Positions 8,159 through 18,232 are shown, counted from the first letter of the stretch. The stretch: 64,000 nt of DNA from Yaniella halotolerans DSM 15476 (GCF_000420805.1 NZ_ATVQ01000001.1:496001-560000), one strand, 5' to 3'. Numbers and translations: made by a program. The notes: a model not told the origin generated them from the letters alone.

Positions 8159-11100
8159 CATCCTCTGAACACAACAACCAGCCGCAGCGCCTGCCAACCC
8201 AGCCCAACGAGGTGATTGATCGTTCCAAGCGCGTCACCTTCACCTGGAACGGCAAGTCCTACACCGGCTATGAGGGTGACTCAGTGGTTTCGGCACTCGC
8301 GGCCGCCGGAGAACGCGTCTTCTCGCGCAGTATGAAACTGCACAGCCCCCGCGGTGTGCTCACCGGTTCACTGCACGATCCGGGCACAATCATGCAGATC
8401 GATGACGAACCCAACGTGCGTGGGGCACACCGTCGCATTGAAAACGGCATGAACGCCGGCTCCCAGAACACCTGGCCTTCGCTGAAATACGATATTCGTT
8501 CAATCAACCAGCTGGGCAGTCGGTTTTTGGGTCCGGGTTTCTACTACAAGACCTTCATGAAACCCGATTTCCTGCGCCCGCTATATCAGAAGGTTCTGCG
8601 CGGCTTCGTCCACGGCGGTGTCGTCGCCGACGAACGGCCAGCAGAAACCTATGAAAAACGCTACGCACACACCGATGTATTAGTCGCCGGTGGTGGACCC
8701 GCCGGGATGTCAGCCGCCCTGGCAGCTGCCGAAACCGGTGCTTCGGTCATGCTCGTGGAAGAAGACCACGAACTGGGCGGCCACTTGCGTTGGGCCGACG
8801 GCGATCTGGCACGCCAGCTGCGCTCCCAGGTCGAATCGACCACCAATATTCGGGTGCTCACCAACTCAACGGTTGCAGCTCGCTATGACGATAACTGGAT
8901 GGCCGTTGTCCAGCGTTCACCGAAACCCGGCATGCATGAGCGCATCATCAAGACGAGGGCTCGCAGCCTGGTGGTGGCCGCCGGTCTCATCGAACGCCCC
9001 TACGTATTTGAGGGTAACGATCTGCCCGGCGTCATGCTCTCCACCGCGGTCCGCCGTTTGATAAACCTGCACTCGGTTCGTCCGGGTCAGCGTGCGGTCG
9101 TGCTGACCGCCAACCCCGAAGGCGACGCCGTAGTTGCTGATCTCCGAGCAGCCGGTGTGGATGTTGCAGCGGTTGTTGATGCTCGCGCCGGTGAAACCGT
9201 AGTGAAAGCCCGCGGTCGCGGACAACTCCAGTCCGTACAACTGTCCACCGGTCAGCGCGTGGATGCTGATCTGCTGGTCACCGCGGTGGGTTGGACCGCT
9301 CCAACCTCGCTGCTGAACATGTCCGGGGATAAGCCGTACTACGAACCACGGTCTGCACGCTTCTTGCCAGGTGGCACCGAAGAAGGCGTATACGCGGCCG
9401 GTGGTATTGCCGGTGACGGCACCGCCCAAGAACTGATCGATCACGCGGCATCCGTTGGGGCACGCGCCGCAGCACATGCGCTGACCGAACGCGGTCAAAA
9501 GATCGCCTCGGCTCCAACCGTAGCGGGTGACCAGGATGGCCTGGCGCAAGCCCAGCTGCCGGACATCACCCCGCTGCATCTTCCCGAGCACCCCGAAGTG
9601 TATCGCTCTTCAACCCACGGGTATGTGGACTTCTCCGAAGACATCACCTCGGCAGATCTCGTCTCAGCCGTTGAGGAAGGCTATGACTCAGCAGAGCTGG
9701 TCAAGCGTTTCACCACGGTCACCATGGGGCCGCTACAGGGCAAGATCGAGCTGATGAACTTCATCGCGATCATTGCCGAAGCCACCGGAAAAACGATCGC
9801 TGAAACCGGCACGACCACGTGGCGTCCGATGTACGCACCGGTCACGCTGGGTGCCCTGGCCGGTCGCAACTATGATCCGGTCCGGTACTCCTCGATCCAG
9901 CCGTGGCATGATGCTCACGGTGCCACTCCGATGGTCGCCGGTGCTTGGATTCGTCCAGAACACTACGGTGACCCCGAAGCAGAGGTCCGCAGGGTCCGCG
10001 AACAGGTCGGCATTATCGATGTCAGCCCGCTGGGCAAGATCGATCTGCGCGGCCCGGATGTCCCGAAGCTGCTCAACCTGCTCTACACCAATAAGTGGTC
10101 CAAACTGGATATCGGCAAGGTCCGCTACGGTGCCATGATGTCCGAAGACGGCGTGGTCATGGACGACGGCGTCACCGCTCACCTGGGCGAGGACCACTAC
10201 CTGCTCACCACCACCTCCGGTGGCGCGGGTCGTGTCTGGGACTGGATTGAAGAATGGTTGCAGGCCTACCGCCCAGAATGGCAGGTCCATGCAACACCGG
10301 TAACCACCGCGTACACCAGTATCAATATCGCCGGACCGCATTCCCGTACCCTGCTGTCACGGTTGACCGATGTCGACCTGTCAGCCGATGCATTCAAGTT
10401 CATGCAGGTGCGCACCGGCACGGTCGCTGGCGTTGCCGACTCCATTCTGTGGCGCATTGGGTTCACCGGGGAACTCTCCTATGAAATCCACGTCCCGGCC
10501 GCCTATGGTCTGCACGTGTGGGAAGCCCTGTTAGAAGCCGGCAAGGATCTGGGTGTTGGACCATTCGGCATCGAAGCTCAGCGCGTGCTGCGTCTGGAAA
10601 GCGGTCACCTCATTGTTGGCCAAGATACCGACGGCCTCACCCAGGCCTATAGCGCCGGGTTGGACTGGGCGATCAAACTGGATAAAGACGACTTCGTTGG
10701 CAAACCGGAACTGTTGTGGCAACAACAGAAACAAGCCGGTGCCCGACTGGTGCCACTGCAGCCGCTGGATCCGACCGTTGTGCCGACCGAGGCAAGTCAG
10801 ATCATTCGAGACAACGGCAAGATTGCCGGACGAATCACCTCGAGTCGCCACTCCCCAACCCTGAACCGGTCGATCTGTTTGGCACAAGTCGATATCTCAC
10901 TGTCTGAACCGGGAACCATCGTCAATGTGCGGCTTCCGGATGGTTCCACCATCCAGGCCAAAGTCACGTCGCAAATGTCTGCGGTTGATGCCGAAGGTAC
11001 CCGGCTGGACAATGACACTGTGCCGCAGCCGATGGGTAGATTTGCCGAACCGGTTGCACGCGGTCCGGTTGCCTTAGGCGCAGCGACGACTCGGATTGGT

Positions 11101-11661
11101 GATTGGGAAGTCAGCGCCCAGCCATCGACGGCAGCACTGACGCTCGAGGATCAGTCGGCACTGGCCAAGATTGAGGTCCGCAGTCAGGCCAATGGTGCGG
11201 TTGCCCAGAAACTACAAACCCACTTCGGTCGCACCTATCAGGCTGAAGGCGGCACGTTAGTCATTGGTTCCGGTCCGGGCCAGTGGCACGTGATTTCCGA
11301 GGTCGATTCCCAAGCCAGCGCGCTGGCTGACCTACAACAACTTGGTGACGACAGCGACGAGCTGACCACGGCCGTGGATCTTACCCACGGACGAGCCATG
11401 TTCCGGCTCACCGGTGACGAGTCGGCTGAAGTGCTCAATAAGCTGTGCTCGTTGGAATTCGCCGACGATATGGTGCCCAATGGGGCAGCACTGCGCAGTT
11501 CGGTAGCCGGTGTGGTCACCGATATTGCCCGCAATGATCTCTCGGGGCAGCGTAGTTACGTGCTGCACTGCGAGCGGTCATCGGGTCAGTACCTGTGGAA
11601 CACACTGCTCGATGCCGGTAATGAATACCGCATCGAACCAGTAGGGTTCAGCGCAGGCTAA
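8155..11661 (+). CDS. soxA: Sarcosine oxidase alpha subunit fused to gamma subunit
   Basis: 1168 aa, about 200 longer than ordinary SoxA (roughly 965-1000). Domains in order: N-terminal Fer2_4-like segment (VTFTWNGKSYTGYEGDSV), a dinucleotide-binding region starting VLVAGGGPAGMSAALAAAE (about residue 180), a GCV_T-like folate-binding aminomethyltransferase domain from about 590, and its C-terminal barrel ending near residue 950. From about 955 to 1168 the sequence is SoxG: VDLTHGRAMFRLTG, NGAALRSSVAGVVTDIARNDL and YVLHCERSSGQYL are SoxG hallmarks. No stop or start separates the parts, and no separate soxG follows; a strong terminator does. Alpha binds NAD and channels the methylene group to tetrahydrofolate; gamma is structural. 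ATGA-coupled to soxD. Confidence 0.92.
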   Translation: MTSSEHNNQPQRLPTQPNEVIDRSKRVTFTWNGKSYTGYEGDSVVSALAAAGERVFSRSMKLHSPRGVLTGSLHDPGTIMQIDDEPNVRGAHRRIENGMNAGSQNTWPSLKYDIRSINQLGSRFLGPGFYYKTFMKPDFLRPLYQKVLRGFVHGGVVADERPAETYEKRYAHTDVLVAGGGPAGMSAALAAAETGASVMLVEEDHELGGHLRWADGDLARQLRSQVESTTNIRVLTNSTVAARYDDNWMAVVQRSPKPGMHERIIKTRARSLVVAAGLIERPYVFEGNDLPGVMLSTAVRRLINLHSVRPGQRAVVLTANPEGDAVVADLRAAGVDVAAVVDARAGETVVKARGRGQLQSVQLSTGQRVDADLLVTAVGWTAPTSLLNMSGDKPYYEPRSARFLPGGTEEGVYAAGGIAGDGTAQELIDHAASVGARAAAHALTERGQKIASAPTVAGDQDGLAQAQLPDITPLHLPEHPEVYRSSTHGYVDFSEDITSADLVSAVEEGYDSAELVKRFTTVTMGPLQGKIELMNFIAIIAEATGKTIAETGTTTWRPMYAPVTLGALAGRNYDPVRYSSIQPWHDAHGATPMVAGAWIRPEHYGDPEAEVRRVREQVGIIDVSPLGKIDLRGPDVPKLLNLLYTNKWSKLDIGKVRYGAMMSEDGVVMDDGVTAHLGEDHYLLTTTSGGAGRVWDWIEEWLQAYRPEWQVHATPVTTAYTSINIAGPHSRTLLSRLTDVDLSADAFKFMQVRTGTVAGVADSILWRIGFTGELSYEIHVPAAYGLHVWEALLEAGKDLGVGPFGIEAQRVLRLESGHLIVGQDTDGLTQAYSAGLDWAIKLDKDDFVGKPELLWQQQKQAGARLVPLQPLDPTVVPTEASQIIRDNGKIAGRITSSRHSPTLNRSICLAQVDISLSEPGTIVNVRLPDGSTIQAKVTSQMSAVDAEGTRLDNDTVPQPMGRFAEPVARGPVALGAATTRIGDWEVSAQPSTAALTLEDQSALAKIEVRSQANGAVAQKLQTHFGRTYQAEGGTLVIGSGPGQWHVISEVDSQASALADLQQLGDDSDELTTAVDLTHGRAMFRLTGDESAEVLNKLCSLEFADDMVPNGAALRSSVAGVVTDIARNDLSGQRSYVLHCERSSGQYLWNTLLDAGNEYRIEPVGFSAG

Positions 11662-11675
11662 TCAAGAACCACCAA

Positions 11676-11710
11676 AAAGTGGCCGGTCCCGAAATGGGGC
11701 CGGCCACTTT
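11676..11710. terminator. Bidirectional terminator after the sox operon
   Basis: A 15-bp stem with one G-U pair (arms 11676-11690 and 11696-11710, 5-nt loop) begins AAAGTGGCCGG and ends CCGGCCACTTT, giving A/T-rich edges for both strands. It separates the sox operon from the convergent gamma-glutamyltransferase gene. Confidence 0.85.
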
Positions 11711-11735
11711 ACTGTGCTATTGAAGACAACGTGAG

Positions 11736-13454
11736 TTATTCTTCGACGTCGGTGACCGCAAAGTCGGCGTCACGGCGCGAGTCCTGAGCACCGATGACAC
11801 TGCCGTCCTCATAGTTGATTTCGAGTGCTTGGACCGAACCGAACACCGCATCGGCACGAGTCGTGACCTGGGCTTCCCATCCGCGGTCATCGATCAGGTC
11901 GGAAACTTCTGCGCTGGGCTCTTGTTCCATGGCCAGCACACCATCCTGCAGGCTATGGCGCGGTGCATCGATAGCTTCTTGCAGGGGTGCATCATGCAGT
12001 GCCCACGGGACCATGACGGAGGTCAGGATATTTGGAATCTGGTGACCACCCGGAGTACCAATACCCATCACAACGCGTCCCTGATCGTCCAGGACCATCG
12101 AGGGTGCAGACCAACTGACGGATTTCCGCCCGGCCTCAGGCTGGTTGGAAGGGGTATCGATCGCGTCGAATCGTGACAGCTGGTCGTTGAGGAAAAACCC
12201 GCCCACGTACTCAGATTCATTGCCACCCCAGAAGCTGGTCAGGGTGTTGGTCATCGAGACGGTGAGCCCGGATTCATCGACCACGGTCACGTGTGTGGTG
12301 TTGCCCGCTTCGATTTCTGGGCGTTCACCCTCCTCGGTCATTGGTCGCTGTGCCGAGGCAGGTTCAGCCGAATTCGCATTGGCTTCAGCGTCGGTGAGTT
12401 GATCGGTTGGCACATCGACGAAGTCAGGATCCCCGAAATGATCGCTCACGCTCTGATTCGCGGTTTGCCACGCCTGGGACGTTTGGTCGATGTAGTCGGC
12501 CGATCCGGGTGCCGAGTCACCGGCTCCTAAGGATTCGGCTATTTGGAGTTGCTGGACGACGGCAGCGCCTGGCAGTGGTGGTGCGGCCGAGACGAATTCA
12601 TAGTCGCCGAATGGGCCGCTGACCGGTGGGGCTTCTTTGGTTTCATAGTTGGCCAGGGTTTCAGCGTCGAGGCCATCGACCTCGGAGAGTTCATCGGCGA
12701 TCGAACCGGTATAGAAGGCTTCGGCACCCTCATCGGCGATCGTTCGTAGCGTCTCGGCGAGCTCTTCCTGGACCAGAGTGTCACCAGCGTCCAGTGGCTG
12801 CCCCCAGCTGTGAAAGTGACTAAGCCCGGAGATCGAAGCCGGTCCCCAGTCGCTTTCAAACCGCTGCGCTAACAGTTCGGTGACTTCAAAACCCTCCTCG
12901 GCCAATTCGATAGACGGCGCCAAAAGTTCGGACCATTCCATGCTGCCGTGTTCTTCGTGCAGGGTGGCCATGCCATCAACCATGCCGGGCACGCCGGTAC
13001 CGGAGTCTGGGATCTCACCGTTTTCAGCCACGACCTCACGGTAGTCATAGCCCACCGGTTCCATGCTTGGACTGGCCAGCAGGGTGGAACCACCTCCACC
13101 AATACCCGAGGCATAGGGTTCGACCACGCTGATCGCAAAGGACGTGGCGATCGCGGCATCCACGGCGTTGCCACCATCTTCCAGAATCTGCATCCCGGCC
13201 TCAACCGCTTCCGGATGGGCTGCGGCCACACCTTGCTGGTTCAATTCAGCAGCGGCTTCGGCCTCCTCATCCTGGTCTGTGGGTTCTTCAGAGGGTGTTT
13301 CCGCAGGCGTTGACTCACTCGGGGTTGGCGGGGGGATCGGGTCCTGTTCTTCCGTTTCGTCAGCACAACCGGCTACGGCAAGCAGTGCCGCCACCGACGT
13401 CATGGACATGAGCGCACGAAAACGAGACCGCGTTTTCGGTAGGTGCCTCGACAT
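11736..13454 (-). CDS. ggt: Gamma-glutamyltransferase, lipoprotein form
   Basis: 572 aa from ATG 13454 (GGAAGGAA just upstream). The N-terminus is a lipoprotein signal with lipobox VAGC, followed by a long Pro/Glu/Thr linker, so the enzyme is expected on the outer membrane face. The Ntn-hydrolase body begins with GVAAAHPEAVEAGMQILEDGG; the conserved GNTTHVTVVDE contains the threonine that becomes the N-terminal nucleophile after self-cleavage, and GIGTPGGHQIPNIL is the small-subunit glycine loop. GGTs transfer or hydrolyse the gamma-glutamyl group of glutathione and peptides. Single gene with terminator behind it. Assignment firm; physiological substrate inferred only. Confidence 0.9.
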   Translation of the reverse strand: MSRHLPKTRSRFRALMSMTSVAALLAVAGCADETEEQDPIPPPTPSESTPAETPSEEPTDQDEEAEAAAELNQQGVAAAHPEAVEAGMQILEDGGNAVDAAIATSFAISVVEPYASGIGGGGSTLLASPSMEPVGYDYREVVAENGEIPDSGTGVPGMVDGMATLHEEHGSMEWSELLAPSIELAEEGFEVTELLAQRFESDWGPASISGLSHFHSWGQPLDAGDTLVQEELAETLRTIADEGAEAFYTGSIADELSEVDGLDAETLANYETKEAPPVSGPFGDYEFVSAAPPLPGAAVVQQLQIAESLGAGDSAPGSADYIDQTSQAWQTANQSVSDHFGDPDFVDVPTDQLTDAEANANSAEPASAQRPMTEEGERPEIEAGNTTHVTVVDESGLTVSMTNTLTSFWGGNESEYVGGFFLNDQLSRFDAIDTPSNQPEAGRKSVSWSAPSMVLDDQGRVVMGIGTPGGHQIPNILTSVMVPWALHDAPLQEAIDAPRHSLQDGVLAMEQEPSAEVSDLIDDRGWEAQVTTRADAVFGSVQALEINYEDGSVIGAQDSRRDADFAVTDVEE

Positions 13455-13609
13455 AGACGGGTTCCTTCCGATCAGAGCATAACTTGGGCCACAGTAACAC
13501 GACTGCATCAGCCCTATTTTATTCGTATCGGCGTGTTTGGCCTGGTCAAGCCAAAACATATCGCGTGTCCAGTTAGCATGAAACTAAAGCCCCTAGACTT
13601 CCAATCCTG

Positions 13610-14734
13610 ATGCCCTCCACACGAAACCAGAACCCGCATATGCCTCAAGCTCCGGTCTCCAATACCAAAGATCGCAGCGCCGGTAAGTCACACAGGCTCC
13701 ATGGCCTGGACGCAGCCCGGGCGCTTGCCATCATTGGGATGCTGGCCGTTAATGTGGGCCCCCGCAAAGAAGACGGCGAAACCCAACTGGCCGTACTCAT
13801 CTACGATCTGCCCCACGGCCGAGCATCACTGTTGTTCATGATCCTAGCGGGCATCGGGATGTCGCTGATGACCAAGCGCTCGCGCACAACAGGTGCCCCA
13901 TTGCCGTGGCAGACCATCGTCTGGCGGGCGACACTGTTGATCTTGAGCGGTGCAGCACTCCAAATGCTCGATCACGATATCAGCGTGATTCTGACCTACT
14001 ACGGAGTGCTGTTTTTCTGTGGCCTGCCGCTGCTGCGAGCCCCCACCTGGTTGGTAACGGCGCTGGCGCTTGTGAGTCTGGCAGCTGGACCGGTGGTCTG
14101 GCTGTATCTGCAGCAGCAGACCGCAACGACGTTTGATTTTATGGCCCCGGCATTGACCGATCCGCTGTGGACCATGGTGCACGCGACCTTGCTGACCGGC
14201 GCTTATCCGTTGGCAGTGTGGTTCGCACCGTTTCTGCTCGGCCTCGTTTTGGGGCGGCTGGCTCTTTCGGAGACAGCAGTGCAACATCGGCTCATCGGCT
14301 GGGGTGCTGTAGCAACGACGGTCCCGATGCTGGCCTGGTTATACCTGGTCATGAACTTCGGTTTCCCAGACTCGGAATACGGTTGGGACCGCCTGATGTC
14401 AGCTGAACCGCATTCCCAAATGCCCCTGTGGATGATCTCGGGTTGCGGCAGCGCGGTGCTGGTGATCGGTATGTTCCTACGGGGTGAAAAAGTCGTTGTG
14501 CATCGGCTGGGCTGGTTGGTTTCAGCCGGACGCCTGGCCCTGACGATTTATGTGGCACACCTGTTCATGCTTGCGTGGCTGGTGCGGCCTGGTCCACACA
14601 ACGTGGTCGAAGGGTATCTCACCATCGCGATCATGTCGGTGTTCTTTATTGCCGCAGCACATCTGTGGTGGCGACACCTGGGTATTGGCCCACTGGAACG
14701 GCTGCTCCGCTGGCCACCACGCCTTACTCGCTAG
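13610..14734 (+). CDS. Polytopic membrane protein, DUF1624/DUF418 (YeiB-like) family
   Basis: 374 aa with about ten hydrophobic segments. HGLDAARALAIIGMLAVNVGP near the N-terminus is the signature of the heparan-alpha-glucosaminide acetyltransferase-like (DUF1624) module and the C-terminal third (GRLALTIYVAHLFML) is DUF418-like. Members are integral membrane acyltransferase relatives of unproven substrate. The gene is divergent from ggt, and its stop overlaps by four bases the stop of the convergent DUF3237 gene. Start at ATG 13610; ATG 13640 is an alternative, neither with a clear ribosome site. Confidence 0.72.
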   Translation: MPSTRNQNPHMPQAPVSNTKDRSAGKSHRLHGLDAARALAIIGMLAVNVGPRKEDGETQLAVLIYDLPHGRASLLFMILAGIGMSLMTKRSRTTGAPLPWQTIVWRATLLILSGAALQMLDHDISVILTYYGVLFFCGLPLLRAPTWLVTALALVSLAAGPVVWLYLQQQTATTFDFMAPALTDPLWTMVHATLLTGAYPLAVWFAPFLLGLVLGRLALSETAVQHRLIGWGAVATTVPMLAWLYLVMNFGFPDSEYGWDRLMSAEPHSQMPLWMISGCGSAVLVIGMFLRGEKVVVHRLGWLVSAGRLALTIYVAHLFMLAWLVRPGPHNVVEGYLTIAIMSVFFIAAAHLWWRHLGIGPLERLLRWPPRLTR

Positions 14735-15225
14735 CGTACGATCCACAGGTCAATAATGACGGCCTCGGGTTCGCGCCGTCCTGAACCAATCAGCACGGTG
14801 GATTCCAACCACTGCCACGAAGTCTCAGCGGTATCGGCAACCTCAAACCGTGGGGCGCAGCGGAAATAGATGCGCTGGGCCGGAACCTTGTCGCCCCGAG
14901 CAATGGCAGCAATATCTTCGGCGGCACCGGTCCGATAGGCCATATTAGTGACAAACACGCGTGCGCCATCGTCGAATTCCATCACGTAACGTGCATCAAG
15001 ATCAGATTCCGTTTCACTTCGGATAACTTGAAAATCCGCACCGGCATTCAGGATCCTGCCCGATACCTTTGGCCCGGTGACCGTACCCCCGGTTATTGGA
15101 ATGACCCGGCGTTGGCCGGCATGAGTATGCCCAACTTCCACCGGTGCGGCCACTTCAATATGCAGTGTGCCGAAGTATTCGAGATCTGGCGCCTGGGGTG
15201 TGGTGTTGTCCGATGCAGTAGTCAT
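14731..15225 (-). CDS. DUF3237 family protein
   Basis: 164 aa, soluble. The pattern LEYFGTLHIEVAAPVEVG, then RRVIPITGGTVTGPKVSGRILNAGADFQ, and the C-terminal YFRCAPRFEVAD...WLESTVLIGSGRR is that of the DUF3237 (UPF0311) beta-barrel family. Function is unknown; members often sit near aromatic or steroid catabolism genes. Four-base tail overlap with the upstream convergent gene. Divergent from the histidine kinase operon. Confidence 0.78.
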   Translation of the reverse strand: MTTASDNTTPQAPDLEYFGTLHIEVAAPVEVGHTHAGQRRVIPITGGTVTGPKVSGRILNAGADFQVIRSETESDLDARYVMEFDDGARVFVTNMAYRTGAAEDIAAIARGDKVPAQRIYFRCAPRFEVADTAETSWQWLESTVLIGSGRREPEAVIIDLWIVR

Positions 15226-15362
15226 GTTGATTACCTTACTCGGATGAGTCCCACCTACAGCGCCTGGGACTCAACCTCGAGGTTGAATCTTCGGGTTTTC
15301 CATAATCAAAGTGTCCGGGTTCCTCGGTGTTGCTTTGTCGTACGGGACCATACTGTTAAAGC

Positions 15363-16643
15363 ATGACTTCAACAACAGCTCCCCCAGCGGCTCACACAGC
15401 CCAACGCCCACCATTACGGTTGGGCCTGACACTGCTTCATCTGGCCGTGATGGGTTCATTTGGCTGGGTAATCATCGGACTGCTTGGCGGTGCGATCGGC
15501 GCCGGCGTCGGATTTCTATTCGTGCTTGGTCTTGGTCTCATTATCCTGCTGGGCGTGCTCTACACACTGTTCGGGCTTGCCTGGTTCGAAATCGAACGCA
15601 TTGCCAGTCTCTACAAACTGCCGGCCCACTCGTTGACGTGGCGGCCACGAATCCAACAGACATTCGGCGGCTACCTCAAATCGTTGGGCAGCAACCTCGC
15701 CAATGGTCGTATGTGGGCGGCGCTTGGGAACTTCCTGCTCGCATCCATCATGGGTGCCGTGACCCTGGCCGCTTTTCAGGCCATGCTGCACTTCGCGGCC
15801 GGTGTGTTCACTCCGGCATCGAATGCGGACTTCGTGGTTGCTGCACCCTTCAACATGGAAATCGAGGCCTCCCAGGTTGCCTGGCTCGTGGCGCTGGCCC
15901 TACTATGTGCTGGCGTGGTGGTGGGCATGGTGTTCCTCCACCGCGCCATTTCGGTGGCAATCATCGGCGCAACCGCCAGAGAGTCTGATCTGACCGAACG
16001 GGTACGGACCACCACGGTGCAGCGCGAAGGCGCCATGCGTGCCGCTGCCGTAGAACGAACCCGCATCGAACGCGATCTGCACGACGGCGTCCAACCCCGT
16101 TTAGTCTCAGTCGGCATGACCTTGGGCATCGCCAAGCAACAGATCGACGACAACCCCGAACAGGCTAAAGAACTCGTGGATGAAGCCCACACCTCCACCA
16201 AAGCAGCGATTACCGAGCTACGTCAGTTGACCCGCGGCATCTACGCCTCGGTACTCGATGATCGAGGTTTGGATGCTGCACTGTCGGCGGTGGCCGGGCG
16301 ATCCCACATTCCGGTCAACCTGGATGTACGCCTCCCCCACCGGTACGACCGGGATGCAGAAGCCGCCGTCTACTTTGCGATCGCCGAGGGCCTGACCAAT
16401 GCGGCCAAGCACTCGCGAGCATCCGAAGCCCGGGTGAGCGTCCGGCTGCGTGAAGACAACAACGGCAGACCATACCTGTGGGCTCGAGTCGAAGACAACG
16501 GCACCGGTGGCGCCAAAGTACTGCCCGGTGGTGGACTCGACGGCATAACCAACAGGGTGGTTGCCGCAGGTGGCACCATCACCATCGACAGTCCTGCCGG
16601 TGGTCCAACAGCCCTGGAGGTGAACGTGCCATGCGCATCCTAA
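15363..16643 (+). CDS. Two-component sensor histidine kinase (NarL/LiaS-type)
   Basis: 426 aa. Membrane segments fill the first 200 residues (a sensor-type domain with at least four helices). The HisKA_3 dimerisation motif ERTRIERDLHDGVQPRLVS places the phospho-acceptor histidine at residue 240. The HATPase_c domain follows with the N box AEGLTNAAKHSRASEA and a DNGTGG loop. The cognate response regulator starts 13 bases inside this gene, and a DUF4097 membrane protein follows, so this is a three-gene signal unit. Such kinases in Gram-positives usually sense envelope stress through the membrane. The stimulus is not known here. Confidence 0.9.
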   Translation: MTSTTAPPAAHTAQRPPLRLGLTLLHLAVMGSFGWVIIGLLGGAIGAGVGFLFVLGLGLIILLGVLYTLFGLAWFEIERIASLYKLPAHSLTWRPRIQQTFGGYLKSLGSNLANGRMWAALGNFLLASIMGAVTLAAFQAMLHFAAGVFTPASNADFVVAAPFNMEIEASQVAWLVALALLCAGVVVGMVFLHRAISVAIIGATARESDLTERVRTTTVQREGAMRAAAVERTRIERDLHDGVQPRLVSVGMTLGIAKQQIDDNPEQAKELVDEAHTSTKAAITELRQLTRGIYASVLDDRGLDAALSAVAGRSHIPVNLDVRLPHRYDRDAEAAVYFAIAEGLTNAAKHSRASEARVSVRLREDNNGRPYLWARVEDNGTGGAKVLPGGGLDGITNRVVAAGGTITIDSPAGGPTALEVNVPCAS

Positions 16644-17317
16644 TCTGTGAAGACTCCGTGCTGTTACGCGAAGGCTTGGTCCGGCTCCTGGAGCATTCAG
16701 GACACCAGGTGTCTGCCGCATTACCCGATACGACCGATCTGATCTCCACGTTGCAAACCGATATGCCAGATCTTGCGATCCTGGATGTTCGGTTGCCACC
16801 CACCTACACGGACGAAGGCATTCGGGCAGCACTGCAGATTCGGCACACCTACCCCGACCTGCCATTGTTGGTGCTGTCCCAGTACGTTGAGGAACGCTAC
16901 GCATCCGAGCTGATTTCCGCGCACAGTCCGGCACTGGGCTACCTGTTGAAAGACCGGGTGGCGGATGTCGCTGACTTTGTGGAATCGCTACAACAGATCC
17001 AAGCCGGCGGCACCATTTTGGATCCGGAAGTGGTGGCACAGCTCTTGAGCAGAAATCATCACGACGACCGCATGCAACGGCTCACCGCCCGCGAGCGCAC
17101 CGTGCTGGCAGCGGTGGCCGAAGGGAAATCGAATCAGGCCATTGCGGCCCTGCTGCACCTGTCAGCGGCCAGCGTGGAGAAACACATCACCGCGATCTTC
17201 CAAAAACTCGAACTTGAAGCCGATGGCACCGGGAACCGCCGCGTGCTTGCTGCCCTGGCACACATAGAAAATCAGGGGCCACAGTCCGGCCCGCAGTCCA
17301 GACAGGAACAGCCATGA
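16631..17317 (+). CDS. LuxR/NarL-family response regulator
   Basis: 228 aa. Receiver domain with acidic pair E7-D8 and phospho-acceptor D52 (LAILDVRLPP); the lysine lies in GYLLKDRV. C-terminal LuxR helix-turn-helix: TARERTVLAAVAEGKSNQAIAALLHLS followed by EKHITAIFQKL. The start lies inside the kinase 3' end (13-base overlap) and the stop overlaps the next gene as ATGA, so all three are coupled. It is expected to be phosphorylated by the preceding kinase and to activate genes including probably its own operon. Confidence 0.93.
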   Translation: MRILICEDSVLLREGLVRLLEHSGHQVSAALPDTTDLISTLQTDMPDLAILDVRLPPTYTDEGIRAALQIRHTYPDLPLLVLSQYVEERYASELISAHSPALGYLLKDRVADVADFVESLQQIQAGGTILDPEVVAQLLSRNHHDDRMQRLTARERTVLAAVAEGKSNQAIAALLHLSAASVEKHITAIFQKLELEADGTGNRRVLAALAHIENQGPQSGPQSRQEQP

Positions 17318-18186
17318 GTATCCACGACACCTCTCAGACCTCGGGCAACGCCCCATTGCATACGCCCCAACCCCCACGCTCCCCGGCTACCAGACCGATC
17401 ATGATCCTCATCGCCATCATCGGCGGGCTCACCCTCCTGGTGGTCGCCGCGACCGCGGTGTTCTCCTCTACCATAAACTTCAATCGAGGATCAGCTAACC
17501 TAACGGCCGATACGACCGGCATCACCGGCGTCAATATTGAGGCCAACGCTTCGGAATTCAACCTGGCATTTGGTGATGTCACCGAAGCAACACTGCGCAC
17601 CGACGGCGTGAATGCGGAAAACTGGCAGTTGCGCCGCGAAGGCGACGAGCTGTTAGTCACCGCCCCGGATCAGTGGTTCAACTGGTGCTTCTTCAACTGC
17701 AACTTCGAAGAAAACCGTGTCACCCTGACCCTTCCGGAAGAACTCAATGACGGCAGCCTCAACGCCGATATGGATTTGTCAGCCGGGCGGCTCATTGCCG
17801 ACGGCAACTTTGATCATCTCGAAGTAGAACTGGGCGCCGGGGAAGCCACCGTCAATGGCTCGGCTAACGCGCTGGATGCCCAGCTGAGTGCCGGCAGCGC
17901 CAACCTCAATCTGGCCGACGTCCAGACCGCCGAGTTTGAGGTGTCAGCCGGACGGTTGACCACCGAACTCACCGGCAGCGCACCGGACACTGTCAACACC
18001 GAGGTCAGCGCGGGGCAGTTCGATCTGACCCTGCCGGATACCCAATACGCGGTCACCTCAGAGATCAGCGCCGGCGACCTAGACAATCAACTGCAAACCA
18101 GCTCGGACTCGAACCATAAGGTTTTCGTGGAGCTGTCAGCAGGCGGCGCGACCCTGCGTCCAGGAGAACCCGCCACACAGCAGTAA
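17314..18186 (+). CDS. Membrane-anchored DUF4097 beta-strand repeat protein
   Basis: 290 aa. A proline-rich cytoplasmic N-terminus, one TM helix (IMILIAIIGGLTLLVVAATAV, about residues 30-50), then an exported domain made of repeating short beta strands with recurring ELSAG/EVSAG/DLSAG turns spaced about 20 residues apart, characteristic of the DUF4097 adhesin-like beta-helix family. Translationally coupled to the response regulator. In LiaFSR-like systems a protein of this general kind modulates the kinase; that role here is inference. Confidence 0.82.
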   Translation: MSIHDTSQTSGNAPLHTPQPPRSPATRPIMILIAIIGGLTLLVVAATAVFSSTINFNRGSANLTADTTGITGVNIEANASEFNLAFGDVTEATLRTDGVNAENWQLRREGDELLVTAPDQWFNWCFFNCNFEENRVTLTLPEELNDGSLNADMDLSAGRLIADGNFDHLEVELGAGEATVNGSANALDAQLSAGSANLNLADVQTAEFEVSAGRLTTELTGSAPDTVNTEVSAGQFDLTLPDTQYAVTSEISAGDLDNQLQTSSDSNHKVFVELSAGGATLRPGEPATQQ

Positions 18187-18232
18187 CAGCACGGCCTATA
18201 GAACAACTGAATAGGCTCAATCATTGAGCGTC

